Shown here piece by piece: positions 44,763 through 53,377 of a stretch of 64,000 bases of DNA. The stretch comes from an uncultured Clostridia bacterium. GTDB taxonomy: Bacteria > Bacillota > Clostridia > Christensenellales > Aristaeellaceae. The position numbers and the translations under genes are program-made. Location: contig CAKUFA010000003.1 in the NCBI GenBank assembly GCA_934647165.1, positions 65,508 to 129,507 on the forward strand, given 5' to 3'. Position 1 is the first letter of the stretch. Each line of letters begins with the position of its first letter. The notes under the pieces are model-generated. The model had not been told where the DNA came from. It searched no databases and saw nothing but the letters and a program-made list of their open reading frames with translations.

Positions 44763-45712
44763 GCCTTACCACCTCCCACACGAATCCGCGGATCAATGAT
44801 GCCATAGGAAATATCCACAATCAGAATGGTAAACAGCGAAATTGCGGAATAGAAAATCAGCAGCGCCACGGTCAGAAAATGGTCGCCAGCCAGGATGGAA
44901 TCAATCAGCAATCCACCCATACCAGGCACGGCAAACATTTTTTCCACCACAAGCGAGCCGCCCATGATACCGGTAATCATGGGGATGATGGTGTTGGCAA
45001 TGGGCACAAGGGAATTGCGGAAGGCATGCTTCACAGTGGCTTCCGTGCGGGTAAGCCCCTTAGTGCGCGCCAGCAGCAGATATTCAGAGGAAAGGGTCTC
45101 GATTAACTCACCACGCAAATATCGCGCAATGGATGCAATGGGGCCCAATGCCAGAGCAATGATGGGGAGAATCATCGAGTATAGCTGCGCGCCGAAATTG
45201 GTTGCCTGCGAATTATACAACGTGGGAAAAATGGGCCACAGATACGTGAAGCAATATTGCAGCAGTGATGCAAACACAAAGGATGGCACCGATATGCAGA
45301 TAACAATGAGGAACGACAGGATGTTGTCGGTCATTTTGTTGCGCTTAAGTGCCGCCCAGGTGCCGACGATGATGCCAAGCGGCAGGGAAAGGAGCAGCGA
45401 AAACACGTTCAGCATAACCGTGGGTGGGATGCGGATAGAAAGAATGTTAAACACATCAAGACCGGGACGAACCTTCACTGAAGTGCCGAAATCGCCGCGG
45501 GTCACAATGCCTTCGATAAAATAATAATACTGGGCGAGCATGGGCTCGTTCAGGTGCATTTCGGCCTCCAATTTGGCCTGAATCTCCGGCGATACCTCGG
45601 GGTTTTCAAAAATGCTCATGGGCATCAGTCGGATGACCCAGAACGACAGCGTCATGACCAGGAACAGCGTCAGGAGCATGGCGCCGATGCGGCCTACAAT
45701 ATACTTGAACAT
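44759..45712 (-). CDS. oppB: oligopeptide ABC transporter permease OppB
   Basis: 317 residues, DppB/OppB permease: YIVGRIGAMLLTLFLVMTLS, NLDPLP-equivalent lost, MLAQYYYFIEGIVTRGDFGTS, TKGLTRTEATVKHAFRNSLVPI (EAA loop), GMGGLLIDSILAGD and DPRIRV end. ATG at 45712 with AAAGGTGG upstream is preferred to the GTG 12 bases earlier, which overlaps the ribosome site. Overlaps oppC by four bases. Confidence 0.92.
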   Translation of the reverse strand: MFKYIVGRIGAMLLTLFLVMTLSFWVIRLMPMSIFENPEVSPEIQAKLEAEMHLNEPMLAQYYYFIEGIVTRGDFGTSVKVRPGLDVFNILSIRIPPTVMLNVFSLLLSLPLGIIVGTWAALKRNKMTDNILSFLIVICISVPSFVFASLLQYCFTYLWPIFPTLYNSQATNFGAQLYSMILPIIALALGPIASIARYLRGELIETLSSEYLLLARTKGLTRTEATVKHAFRNSLVPIANTIIPMITGIMGGSLVVEKMFAVPGMGGLLIDSILAGDHFLTVALLIFYSAISLFTILIVDISYGIIDPRIRVGGGKA

Positions 45713-45861
45713 CAGGCTTTCCACCTTTGCATGCCGTGAAGCCGAATGCTCAGCTCAGGCAAGAATAACGGAGGGAAAGAACTTCCCGCCCTTTCGGCAA
45801 CAGGCGCATGGGCAAAACCGATTGTCGATTTCGTCCATGCGCCCTTGCCGGAATCAAAGCT

Positions 45862-47604
45862 TTACTCTGCGATGTCGCCGTAGGGAGTACCCCAGCCAAG
45901 GCCGGGAACATAGGTGTCCACGGGCAGCACCAGCCGGTCGGAGAACATCTGATAATTGACCTCCTGCACCACGGGGATGTGGATGACCTTTTCCAGATAA
46001 ATCTCTTCCAGCTTTGCCGTTTCCTTCAGCATTTCGTCATAGTTATCCTTCACAGAGTCACACACGGCATACTGTGCTTCGAACGCTTCATCAAAGTAGT
46101 TGTTCGGATGAGAAGCGTAGGTGCTCAGATAGTAGTAGAAGCAGGTGTAAGGATACGTGCGGGAAGCGCTGCGGGACCAGTCGTTGGGGGAGAGATCCCA
46201 AACGTTGGTAGTCTGCTTATAGTCGCCCGTGGACATGCCGGCATAGGTAACGGCCTTGATCTGCACCTTGCCATCAAAAATCTTGGGGAACTCTTCCATC
46301 AGGTATTCGGCCGTGGCCTTCCAGGCCTTGTCGGATTCGTTGAAGGCCATGGTCAGGGTAATCACCGTGTCGTCGGAAACGCCGCATTCCGCATAGGCCT
46401 TGGCCAGATAGTCACGCGCCATATCCGGATTGTAGCCGTAGGGTCCCCAGGATTCCACCATCTCGGTCACAGCCTTGCCGTATTCGCTTTCGCGATAGGT
46501 GAGGCCAGAGGCGGAGAGAAGACCAGCCTGGCCGTTGACATAGGTGCCGGTCGGCTCCTTGTAACCAAACAGGTCACGGGCAATCACTTCACGGTTCAGT
46601 GCGTGATACAGCGCCTTGCGGTAATTCACGGAGGAGCAGATGGGGTTTTCAGGGTTCTGGCAGTTCACGTCAATGTGATAGACAGCCAGAGAGGGATATT
46701 CCACCATGCGCGGGTCGTCAATGTAGGTTTCGATGGTGTTGGCATCGGGGGTCAGGTCATCCAGCAGACCCTGCTCCCACAGCTCCACGCGGGCGTTCAT
46801 TTCGGGAATCACGCGCGTCTCCACCGTGTCATAGTGGAACAGATCGCTGAGCCAGTGATTGGGGTTCTTCTTGTACACCTGAATGGAATCGTAGGTCCAG
46901 GTGTCGAAATAATACGGGCCGTTGCTCATCCACGTGTCCAGCGATGTGCCGTAGGTGGTGTTGGTGCGGTCTGCGTTCATGCCGGCTTCGTACAGCGGCT
47001 CATACACAGGCACGGTGGCACGGCTGTTGAAGTGATTGCACACGTCCGTTTGGGTGTTGGTGCCTTCGGTTTGAATTTCAATGGTGTAGTCGTCAATCTT
47101 CTTGATGCCGACGTCTTCCCATGCAATGGTATTGGCTGTTCCCTGCAGGCTATAGTCCTTGGCGTTCACAATGGTGATGGCATTGTCGGACAGGAAGTCC
47201 GCCATCTTGTTGGCCAGGATAGGATCCAGCAGCATCTTGTAGCTGTAGATCAGGGTGTCCGCATTGATGGGATCGCCGTTCGCCCAGCAGGCTTCCGGCC
47301 GAAGCTTAATCTGCCAGGTGTGCTCATCAATCTGGATGGGCAACTCGCTGGCCAGGTCGCCAAGGTAGTGGTAACCGCGGCCGTTGTCATCCGGCACGGT
47401 GCGGTACAGGCCGGACATGCAGTAGGTGATGGGTTTTTCCAGGGAAGCCTCCACACTATCGTGGGGGTTCAGCACAGGGCTGTCGCTGGTCATGTAGGTG
47501 CGGTACACCTTGCCAGCTGCTGCGTCTTCTGCGCTTGCAACGGTAATGCAGCTCAGGCAAAGAGCCGCGGCCATGATGAGGGAAACCAGTCGTCTCAGTT
47601 TCAC
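45862..47604 (-). CDS. oppA: oligopeptide ABC transporter substrate-binding protein
   Basis: 580 residues, SBP family 5. Signal peptide (about 1-25, MAAALCLSCITVASA), then the peptide-binding domain: YMTSDSPVLNPHDSVEASL, HTWQIKLRPEACWANGDPINADT, YSYKMLLDP, NYRKALYHALNREVIARD. GTG start at 47604 with CAAAGGAGA upstream. The signal peptide has a Cys but no canonical lipobox and a type I site after ASA. First gene of the leftward opp operon. Substrate is a peptide or, as for some relatives, another oligomer. Confidence 0.92.
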   Translation of the reverse strand: MKLRRLVSLIMAAALCLSCITVASAEDAAAGKVYRTYMTSDSPVLNPHDSVEASLEKPITYCMSGLYRTVPDDNGRGYHYLGDLASELPIQIDEHTWQIKLRPEACWANGDPINADTLIYSYKMLLDPILANKMADFLSDNAITIVNAKDYSLQGTANTIAWEDVGIKKIDDYTIEIQTEGTNTQTDVCNHFNSRATVPVYEPLYEAGMNADRTNTTYGTSLDTWMSNGPYYFDTWTYDSIQVYKKNPNHWLSDLFHYDTVETRVIPEMNARVELWEQGLLDDLTPDANTIETYIDDPRMVEYPSLAVYHIDVNCQNPENPICSSVNYRKALYHALNREVIARDLFGYKEPTGTYVNGQAGLLSASGLTYRESEYGKAVTEMVESWGPYGYNPDMARDYLAKAYAECGVSDDTVITLTMAFNESDKAWKATAEYLMEEFPKIFDGKVQIKAVTYAGMSTGDYKQTTNVWDLSPNDWSRSASRTYPYTCFYYYLSTYASHPNNYFDEAFEAQYAVCDSVKDNYDEMLKETAKLEEIYLEKVIHIPVVQEVNYQMFSDRLVLPVDTYVPGLGWGTPYGDIAE

Positions 47605-47662
47605 AGGGACCCATCTCCTTTGATTTTTTTTCGGGCGACACAAGCGCCCTTTTTATGCAAAT

Positions 47663-47690
47663 CTATGCCGAAAAGCATAGCTGCATGCAG
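47663..47690. promoter_or_regulatory. inverted repeats in the oppA upstream region
   Basis: CTATGC-CGAAAA-GCATAG (47663-47680) followed directly by the palindrome CTGCATGCAG (47681-47690). They lie in the 97-base gap between the DUF3899 gene stop and oppA start. No clear -10/-35 is visible there, so they may be operator sites or part of a hairpin for read-through control. Confidence 0.4.
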
Positions 47691-47701
47691 TTGGAACTTT
47701 G

Positions 47702-48094
47702 TCAGCGGATGGCAAGAAGCGTGAAGACAAGGCTGACGACCACCAGTATACCCGCGCACGTCATCAGCTGCTTCACATCATTGTGGTGCGGCCTGGCGTT
47801 GCGATAATGCAGATAGTCATCTTTGGCATGCGCGGAGGGGCGCTGCCGGTTGGCGATCAACTCCCGAAGCTTGCGCACGCCGTAAGTGAAGGAGGTGAAC
47901 GCGTGCAGATTGCCTAGCAGATGCATAAGCCCCCACAACAGAAACAGCGACGCCTGCGAAAAGGTTACATCTGCCAGAACCGTCAGCATGGAAGCAGGAC
48001 GCTTGACGGACACCACGATACCGGGAAGTGCGCCTGCAAGCAGCAGGATAAGCGCCGTTTTGCCAAAGGCGTGCCCGGTGCGAAGGAATTTCAC
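47702..48094 (-). CDS. DUF3899-like membrane protein
   Basis: 130 residues, three hydrophobic segments (TALILLLAGALPGIVVSV, LFLLWGLMHLLGNLHAF, LMTCAGILVVVSLVFTLL). The block TFSQASLFLLWGLMHLLGN followed by TSFTYGVRKLRELI resembles DUF3899. Start at the GTG 48094, seven bases after GGAGG; a GTG six bases earlier is too close to that site. Small membrane protein of unknown function. Confidence 0.55.
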   Translation of the reverse strand: MKFLRTGHAFGKTALILLLAGALPGIVVSVKRPASMLTVLADVTFSQASLFLLWGLMHLLGNLHAFTSFTYGVRKLRELIANRQRPSAHAKDDYLHYRNARPHHNDVKQLMTCAGILVVVSLVFTLLAIR

Positions 48095-48134
48095 AGACAC
48101 ACCTCCTGCTTTGCTTACTTATTCTTCCAACAAG

Positions 48135-48169
48135 CAGAGCGGTTCAGTCGTACAAGCTGAACCGCTCTG
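48135..48169. repeat. 13-bp perfect stem-loop upstream of the DUF3899 gene
   Basis: CAGAGCGGTTCAG (48135-48147) and CTGAACCGCTCTG (48157-48169) with a 9-base loop. Only weak T-runs flank it (GTTCCTTGTT on the plus strand). It lies 133 bases beyond the amidohydrolase stop and 41 bases before the DUF3899 start on the same strand, so a terminator or leader element is possible. The 208-base gap 48095-48302 holds nothing else obvious. Confidence 0.5.
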
Positions 48170-48302
48170 TTCCTTGTTATCATATACTATTTATCATGGA
48201 AACGCAAGAGTTTGAAGTGTTTTTTATGTGTTTTCTTGTATCAAAAGAGAATGTTTATGCTGAAAAGTGCATTTTATCGCATAAATGTGGTCCCTTGACG
48301 GC

Positions 48303-49070
48303 TCAAAGTCCCAGCAAACGTGCGGCATTATCATGAAAGATGCGCTGCTCGCATGTGCTGCCGAGGTTTTCGCCAAGCACGGCATGCACATACATGGCCG
48401 GATTGCAGATGGGGTAGTCTGTTCCGAAAAGAATGCGTTCGCTGCCCACGCTGTTTACCAGGTGCCGAATGCAGCCGAAGCGGAAAATACCAGTGCCGGA
48501 TAAATCCAAATATACGTTATCAAAGCGCCGCATGCGCTCGATATGCTGTGCTACGCTCTGCCTTTCGCCGGGATGAGCCGCCACAAAGGAAATCCCGGGA
48601 TGCGCGGCGATCACATCATCCAGCGGCCAATCCCAAATGGTGTGAAAGCTGAAAACCATCGGGTAGGGGCTTGCGGCATCCAAAATGGCGTTCAATTCCT
48701 CCACGCAGGGGCGAGCAGAAAACTGGTTCCAGCCGTGCATGTAGGGTACAAGCTCACCGATGAGCCGGTGGCCGCTTTTCCCCATGGTCTGCACAAGAGC
48801 GGCGGATTCCTCTACATGATCCGGATGCACGTGAAAACCAGGCGTATAGAAACCGCGGAAGGTTTCTTCTAGCTGACGGGCGCTGTTGTTCAGCTGCGCC
48901 ATGTCAAAAGGGACGCCGCTCTGCAATGCTGAGCCGCAGATATGGGTGATGCCTGCATGCTCCAGCTGAAGCCGCATATTTTCCGGCGAATTCGGCACAG
49001 CGCCTGGATAGAAACACAGACATTGCGCAGGCGTTGCCCACGGGTGCGTATGGAAATCGATGATGGACAC
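48303..49070 (-). CDS. amidohydrolase (TIM-barrel metal hydrolase)
   Basis: 255 residues, amidohydrolase_2 family: FHTHPWATP (metal His-x-His), FHVHPDHVEES, SFHTIWDWP, FVAAHPGE (His) and the final FGTDYPICNP (Asp). Family members include decarboxylases and lactonases. GTG start at 49070 with AAGGAGG upstream. Its own promoter runs leftward; it is divergent from the glycosidase operon, so a role in breakdown of a plant-derived aromatic or lactone is possible. Confidence 0.82.
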   Translation of the reverse strand: MSIIDFHTHPWATPAQCLCFYPGAVPNSPENMRLQLEHAGITHICGSALQSGVPFDMAQLNNSARQLEETFRGFYTPGFHVHPDHVEESAALVQTMGKSGHRLIGELVPYMHGWNQFSARPCVEELNAILDAASPYPMVFSFHTIWDWPLDDVIAAHPGISFVAAHPGERQSVAQHIERMRRFDNVYLDLSGTGIFRFGCIRHLVNSVGSERILFGTDYPICNPAMYVHAVLGENLGSTCEQRIFHDNAARLLGL

Positions 49071-49129
49071 GGCAAAGGCCTCCTTGACGCGGCAGATACA
49101 AAGAATTTCGGCTTGACGGATACCTTTGT

Positions 49130-49158
49130 ATTATAATAGCGACATGCTGAAGAAACAA
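49130..49158 (-). promoter_or_regulatory. promoter of the amidohydrolase gene
   Basis: Read leftward: TTGTTT, 17-base spacer, TATAAT. Confidence 0.65.
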
Positions 49159-49204
49159 GAATAAAAGAAAAAATAAAAAATGTTTTACAGAACCATGTTG
49201 ACCA

Positions 49205-49233
49205 TTTCCATTTCCGGAAAAATCAGCTAGAAT
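49205..49233 (+). promoter_or_regulatory. promoter of the glycosidase operon with palindrome in the spacer
   Basis: TTTCCA (49205-49210), 17-base spacer, TAGAAT (49228-49233). The spacer begins with the perfect 10-base palindrome TTTCCGGAAA (49211-49220), a candidate repressor site. Confidence 0.5.
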
Positions 49234-49269
49234 AAGCATATCAAAAGAGCAATCGGAGGCGTTCCAAAG

Positions 49270-50706
49270 ATGAAATTACCAAAGACAGGTGTATCGTTCC
49301 ATATTGCAAACACGGCAATGCAAAAGCTTTATGATACGGCGGTGGAAAAGTGCAGCGGCAACTTGCAGTGCTTTGCCGGGGATTGGGTGCTGGTGGAGGG
49401 CGGCGGCTACGAGAAAATCTGGCTTGAAACCCAGCCTATGGGCGGCGAAATGTATGCAGGGTACCGGATGGATGCAGCGCTGAACAACCAGCGGCTGTTT
49501 ATGCGCACCCAGCGCGCGGATGGACGTCTGGCAGGCTCCATTCAGTGCATCGGAGATACGGTGGAACCGCAATTCAACAAGTTTCAGGGCTTCTGCTTCC
49601 CACATTCGGCACTGAACATGTACTATTTGATCGGGCGCGACAGGGCATATCTGGATGAGCTGGCCGAATGCCTGGAGAAATTTGACGCTTATTTGTGGCG
49701 GTGGCGGGATTCAAACGGCGACGGGTGCCTGGAGTCCTTTTGCGTGTACGACACGGGCGAGGACAACGCCGTGCGCTACGGCGATTCGCCGGTGTATTGC
49801 GTGACGGATACACCGCCCACGGATTCCGACGTGGTGCCCATGGCTTCCATGGATGTGATGAGTTTTTCTTACGCTGCGCGGGATACGCTGGCTCGGATCA
49901 GCCGCATTCGCCAGGATGGACAGGAGGCAACGTGGCGGCAAAAGGCTGAAGAGGTTGCGCAGGCGCTTCGGGAGCATTTGTGGGATGATCAGCGCGGAGC
50001 CTGCTTTGACCGGGATAAGCACGGAAAGGTTGTGGATGTGCTGTGTCACAACAGCCTCCGGTGCATGTATTGGGGATCGTTTTCGCAGGAAATGGCGGAT
50101 CGCTTTGTGCATGAACACTTGATGAATGCGAACGAATTCTGGACAGCGATGCCGCTGCCGTCTGTTGCGGTTCATGATCCGGCTTTCCGCAATGCGCCGG
50201 AAAATAACTGGAGCGGCCAGTGTGAGGGGCTGACGTATCAACGGGCCATTCATGCGCTGGAAAACTACGGCTATGATAAGCTGGTGACGAAACTCGGACG
50301 CACATTGTTCCAGGCAGTGATTGACGGTGGTTATGTATTTACCCAGCAGTTTGATCCTTTTACACGGGAACCCTCCAGGGTGGGAATGACCTCCCACGAT
50401 GTGCTGAAGCCGGGCGATACGGAGCCCTTCCAGGACGCTTACGGCCCGACGCTTTTGTCCGTGCTGGAATACATGGCGCATATCTACGGCGTGCACCTGG
50501 AAATGGGCGAGGTCTGGTTCAGCCTTGGGCGAGGCGAAATGTATACGTATGAGCGGGTGTGGGGCGAGCGCACCTATCGGATTGAAAGCGATGGCAGGCG
50601 GGCTTCTGTTTATGTGGACGGGCACAAGCACTATGATATGCCCTGCGGTATCCGCTTGGTGACGAGTGAAAACGGAGACATGCTGCGCACGCTTGCTATT
50701 GAATAA
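49270..50706 (+). CDS. (alpha/alpha)6-barrel glycoside hydrolase-like protein
   Basis: 478 residues. Looks like the MGH1/GH63-type or rhamnosidase-like (alpha/alpha)6 toroid: repeated helical pairs, RWRDSNGDGCLESFCVYDTGED, ASMDVMSFSYAARDTLARIS, FWTAMPLPSVAVHDPAF and NNWSGQCEGLTYQRAIHALENYGYDK, with many acidic and aromatic residues that could line a sugar cleft. No signal peptide, so it would act on imported oligosaccharide. GGAGG lies 13 bases before the ATG. Precedes the GH43-GH28 gene by 69 bases in one operon; exact family unproven. Confidence 0.72.
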   Translation: MKLPKTGVSFHIANTAMQKLYDTAVEKCSGNLQCFAGDWVLVEGGGYEKIWLETQPMGGEMYAGYRMDAALNNQRLFMRTQRADGRLAGSIQCIGDTVEPQFNKFQGFCFPHSALNMYYLIGRDRAYLDELAECLEKFDAYLWRWRDSNGDGCLESFCVYDTGEDNAVRYGDSPVYCVTDTPPTDSDVVPMASMDVMSFSYAARDTLARISRIRQDGQEATWRQKAEEVAQALREHLWDDQRGACFDRDKHGKVVDVLCHNSLRCMYWGSFSQEMADRFVHEHLMNANEFWTAMPLPSVAVHDPAFRNAPENNWSGQCEGLTYQRAIHALENYGYDKLVTKLGRTLFQAVIDGGYVFTQQFDPFTREPSRVGMTSHDVLKPGDTEPFQDAYGPTLLSVLEYMAHIYGVHLEMGEVWFSLGRGEMYTYERVWGERTYRIESDGRRASVYVDGHKHYDMPCGIRLVTSENGDMLRTLAIE

Positions 50707-50775
50707 AACAGATGACGGTCTGTTTTGCCGGAAACCGGTCAAAAACAGAGGATGTCGCAAAGGAGCAAGATATTC

Positions 50776-53022
50776 ATGAAAACAAATGAAATCAATATTC
50801 GGGATCCGTTTGTGCTGTGCCATGGAGGAAAATATTATCTCTATGGCACAAGGGGAGCCACCTGCTGGGGGAAGGCAGATGGCTTTGACGTGTATGTGGG
50901 TACGGATTTGGAAAACTGGGAAGGGCCGACGGCCTGCTTTACCAATGACGGCAGCTTCTGGGCGGATCGCAACTACTGGGCGCCGGAGGTGCATTGCTGG
51001 CGGGGGCGCTACTACATGTTTGCATCCTTCAAAAACGAGCGTGTGCGCCGGGGCACGGCCATTTTGGTGGCGGATGATCCCATGGGTCCGTTCCACCCGC
51101 ATTCCGACGGATGCATTACGCCTGCGGAATGGGAGTGCCTGGACGGCACGTTCTACGTAAGCAGAGCCGGCAGACCCTATATGGTGTTTTGCCACGAGTG
51201 GGTGCAGGCTGGGGACGGCGAAGTGTGTGCCGTTCCGCTGACGGATGATCTGCGCATGCCCTGCGGCGAGGTGAAGCTCCTTTTCCGTGCATCGGAGGCA
51301 AAGTGGTGCCAGGTGAAGCATCATTCCAGCGGCGTGAGCGGCTGCGTGACGGACGGCCCCTTCCTGTGGCGGCTTGCAAGCGGCGAGCTTGTATGCTTGT
51401 GGGCGAGTTTTTCCGAAGGGGGATACACGGAGGGAATGGCCGTGTCCGACAATGGGGAGATCGATGGTCATTTCCGGCAGGTGGAGCCGCTGTTCATGGA
51501 TGACGGCGGCCACGGAATGATTTTCCGAGGGCTGGATGGACAGCTGTATCTGACGCTGCACACGCCCAATGAGCACTTGCAGGAGCGCCCGGTGTTCCGC
51601 AGGGTGGTGGAAAAGGACGGGCGGCTGTGCCGGGTGGATAACCTGCCTGTATGGTTTGACGAAATGCACAGGGATCTGCACGGCATGGCGGAGCGGCTGA
51701 CGGAAAAAGTGACCGGCTGGGAGGAAAAACCAGGCGTTTTCCGTCCAGAGGATTATGGCTATCGGGGAGGAAAAGCAACGGAGAGTATCCAGCGCGCCCT
51801 GGACGCGGCGGGAGCAAACGGCGGCACGGTGCTGTTGTCCGGCGGCGAATATGTCAGCGGCACGCTGGTGATGCATTCCAATGTGCGGCTGAAGATCGGC
51901 AAGGGAGCGAGGCTGCTGGCCAGCACCGACCTTGCGGATTATCCCGAACATGTGGCAAAGCGCGTGACGGTACAGGATACGAACATGGGCATGAATCAAT
52001 CGCTGATTTTTGCCGAAGGATGCGAAAATATTGCCATTTGTGGGCCGGGAGAAATCAGCGGACAGGGCACGCAGGCAAATTTCCCCGGCGATGAAACCTG
52101 CCACGGTACGCCGGGACGGCCGTTTGTGCTGCGCATGATTGACTGCGTGGGCGTAACGGTGCGGGATATTGTGCTGCGGGATTCTCCCTGCTGGATGGAG
52201 AATTATTTGAACTGCGAAAAAGTTCTGCTGGAAAATGTGACGGTGCGCAGCCAGGTCAACTACAACAACGACGGCATCGACATCGATGGCTGCCGGGATG
52301 TGATTGTGCGCGGATGCGATGTGCAGTCGGGGGACGATGCATGCTGTTTCAAAGGTGCATCGGAGCGCAGCACGGAGCGGGTGCTGGTAGAGGATTGCTC
52401 CTTCCACTCCTCCTGCAATGCGCTGAAAGTTGGCACAGACACCCAAGGCGATTTCCGGCAGGTGCTGGTGCGGCGGTGCCGCATTGGCGGAGTGGAGGTT
52501 GATCCCAACGGTGTGAAGCACCGCTGCTCGGATTCGGCCATATCGCTGGAAATGGTGGACGGCGGCACATTGGAAGACTTTTTGCTGGAGGATCTGACCA
52601 TTGAGCGGGCATGGAGCCCCGTGTTCCTTCGCCTGGAGGATCGGGGACGGGTAAAGCCCGGCGATCCGAAGCCAGGCGTCGGCGTCATGCGGCGCATTGC
52701 CATCACCCATGCGACGGGCGGGGATAACGGCCCCAGGGGCTCTTATATGATCGGCGTGCCGGAAAGACCCATTGAGGATGTGCTCCTCTATGATGTGCAA
52801 CTGCGCCAGCATGCAAGCACAAGGCCGGTGCTGAAGGAAAACGAGCTGGATGAGATGCGCGGGGTGTATCCGGATGCGCACATGATTGACTCCAAGGGGG
52901 ACGCGCCCGCCTATGCCCTATGGGCACGGCATGTGCATGGGCTGCGGCTGGAGCATTATGGCGTGATGCCGGAGGGGGCGGAGAAACGCCCGGCCTTTGT
53001 GTTGGCAACCGATGTGGAATAA
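50776..53022 (+). CDS. GH43 - GH28 two-domain glycosidase
   Basis: 748 residues. Residues 1 to about 305 are a five-bladed GH43-type propeller: IRDPFVLCHGGKYYLYGT (catalytic base Asp), NYWAPEVHCWRGRYYMFASF, WECLDGTFYVSRAGRPYMVF, VTDGPFLWRL (where family members often have Glu-Gly-Pro) and GHGMIFRGLDGQLYLTLH. From about 318 to the end is a GH28 right-handed beta-helix (polygalacturonase): FRPEDYGYRGGKATESIQRA, NNDGIDIDGCRDVIVRGC, SGDDACCFKG (catalytic Asp pair), SSCNALKVGTDTQG. ATG at 50776 with AAAGGAG upstream. No signal peptide. Fits cleavage of arabinose- or xylose-decorated pectin fragments. Confidence 0.85.
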   Translation: MKTNEINIRDPFVLCHGGKYYLYGTRGATCWGKADGFDVYVGTDLENWEGPTACFTNDGSFWADRNYWAPEVHCWRGRYYMFASFKNERVRRGTAILVADDPMGPFHPHSDGCITPAEWECLDGTFYVSRAGRPYMVFCHEWVQAGDGEVCAVPLTDDLRMPCGEVKLLFRASEAKWCQVKHHSSGVSGCVTDGPFLWRLASGELVCLWASFSEGGYTEGMAVSDNGEIDGHFRQVEPLFMDDGGHGMIFRGLDGQLYLTLHTPNEHLQERPVFRRVVEKDGRLCRVDNLPVWFDEMHRDLHGMAERLTEKVTGWEEKPGVFRPEDYGYRGGKATESIQRALDAAGANGGTVLLSGGEYVSGTLVMHSNVRLKIGKGARLLASTDLADYPEHVAKRVTVQDTNMGMNQSLIFAEGCENIAICGPGEISGQGTQANFPGDETCHGTPGRPFVLRMIDCVGVTVRDIVLRDSPCWMENYLNCEKVLLENVTVRSQVNYNNDGIDIDGCRDVIVRGCDVQSGDDACCFKGASERSTERVLVEDCSFHSSCNALKVGTDTQGDFRQVLVRRCRIGGVEVDPNGVKHRCSDSAISLEMVDGGTLEDFLLEDLTIERAWSPVFLRLEDRGRVKPGDPKPGVGVMRRIAITHATGGDNGPRGSYMIGVPERPIEDVLLYDVQLRQHASTRPVLKENELDEMRGVYPDAHMIDSKGDAPAYALWARHVHGLRLEHYGVMPEGAEKRPAFVLATDVE

Positions 53023-53043
53023 CAAGCGGAAAGAGGCGGCGAC

Positions 53044-53277
53044 ATGTCCAAGCGTTACGATCAATGCAAAGCATCAATCAAACGCTATATGCAAAAATTA
53101 GAAAATATAACTTTCCGGATGCCCAAAGGCCGCAGGGCAGAAATAGAGGCATACGCGGCAGCGGCAGGAAAAAGCGTAAACGGCCTGATAACGGATTTGC
53201 TGCGTCAGGAAATGGGAATAACGGAAGAAGAGTGGAAAAAACCTCCTGCCGAAGAGGCAGAAACGGAAGAGCCCTGA
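53044..53277 (+). CDS. small Arc-like ribbon-helix-helix protein
   Basis: 77 residues. ENITFRMPKGRRAEIEAYAA forms the ribbon and first helix, GKSVNGLITDLLRQEM the second helix, as in MetJ/Arc/CopG repressors. An acidic C-terminal tail follows (EEEWKKPPAEEAETEEP). AAAGAGGCGGC precedes the ATG; 21 bases after the GH43-GH28 stop. Probable DNA-binding regulator; target not known. Its stop codon lies inside the terminator hairpin. Confidence 0.7.
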   Translation: MSKRYDQCKASIKRYMQKLENITFRMPKGRRAEIEAYAAAAGKSVNGLITDLLRQEMGITEEEWKKPPAEEAETEEP

Positions 53278-53293
53278 GGGGCTCTTCTTTTTC
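53266..53293 (+). terminator. terminator of the glycosidase operon
   Basis: GAAGAGCCC (53266-53274), loop TGAG, GGGCTCTTC (53279-53287), then TTTTTC. It overlaps the end of the RHH gene. Confidence 0.85.
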
Positions 53294-53377
53294 GTGCAGG
53301 GTACCGCGGGGCTTTGGTATGCATAAGCTGCCGCGAAGAGCCATATCCATGGATAAGCACAGCAAGGAGGGACATCC

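Noticed and set aside
45808..47724. 638-codon open frame on the plus strand
   Set aside because: Antisense to oppA and rich in Gly/Val/His repeats typical of antisense frames.
49711..52881. 1056-codon open frame on the minus strand
   Set aside because: Antisense to the glycosidase genes; no recognisable domain, His/Pro/Arg-rich composition as expected for an antisense frame.
53290..53377. sigma-E promoter for spoIVA
   Set aside because: GCATAAG followed 14 bases later by CATATCCA matches the CATACANT pattern at only about half the positions, too weak to list.
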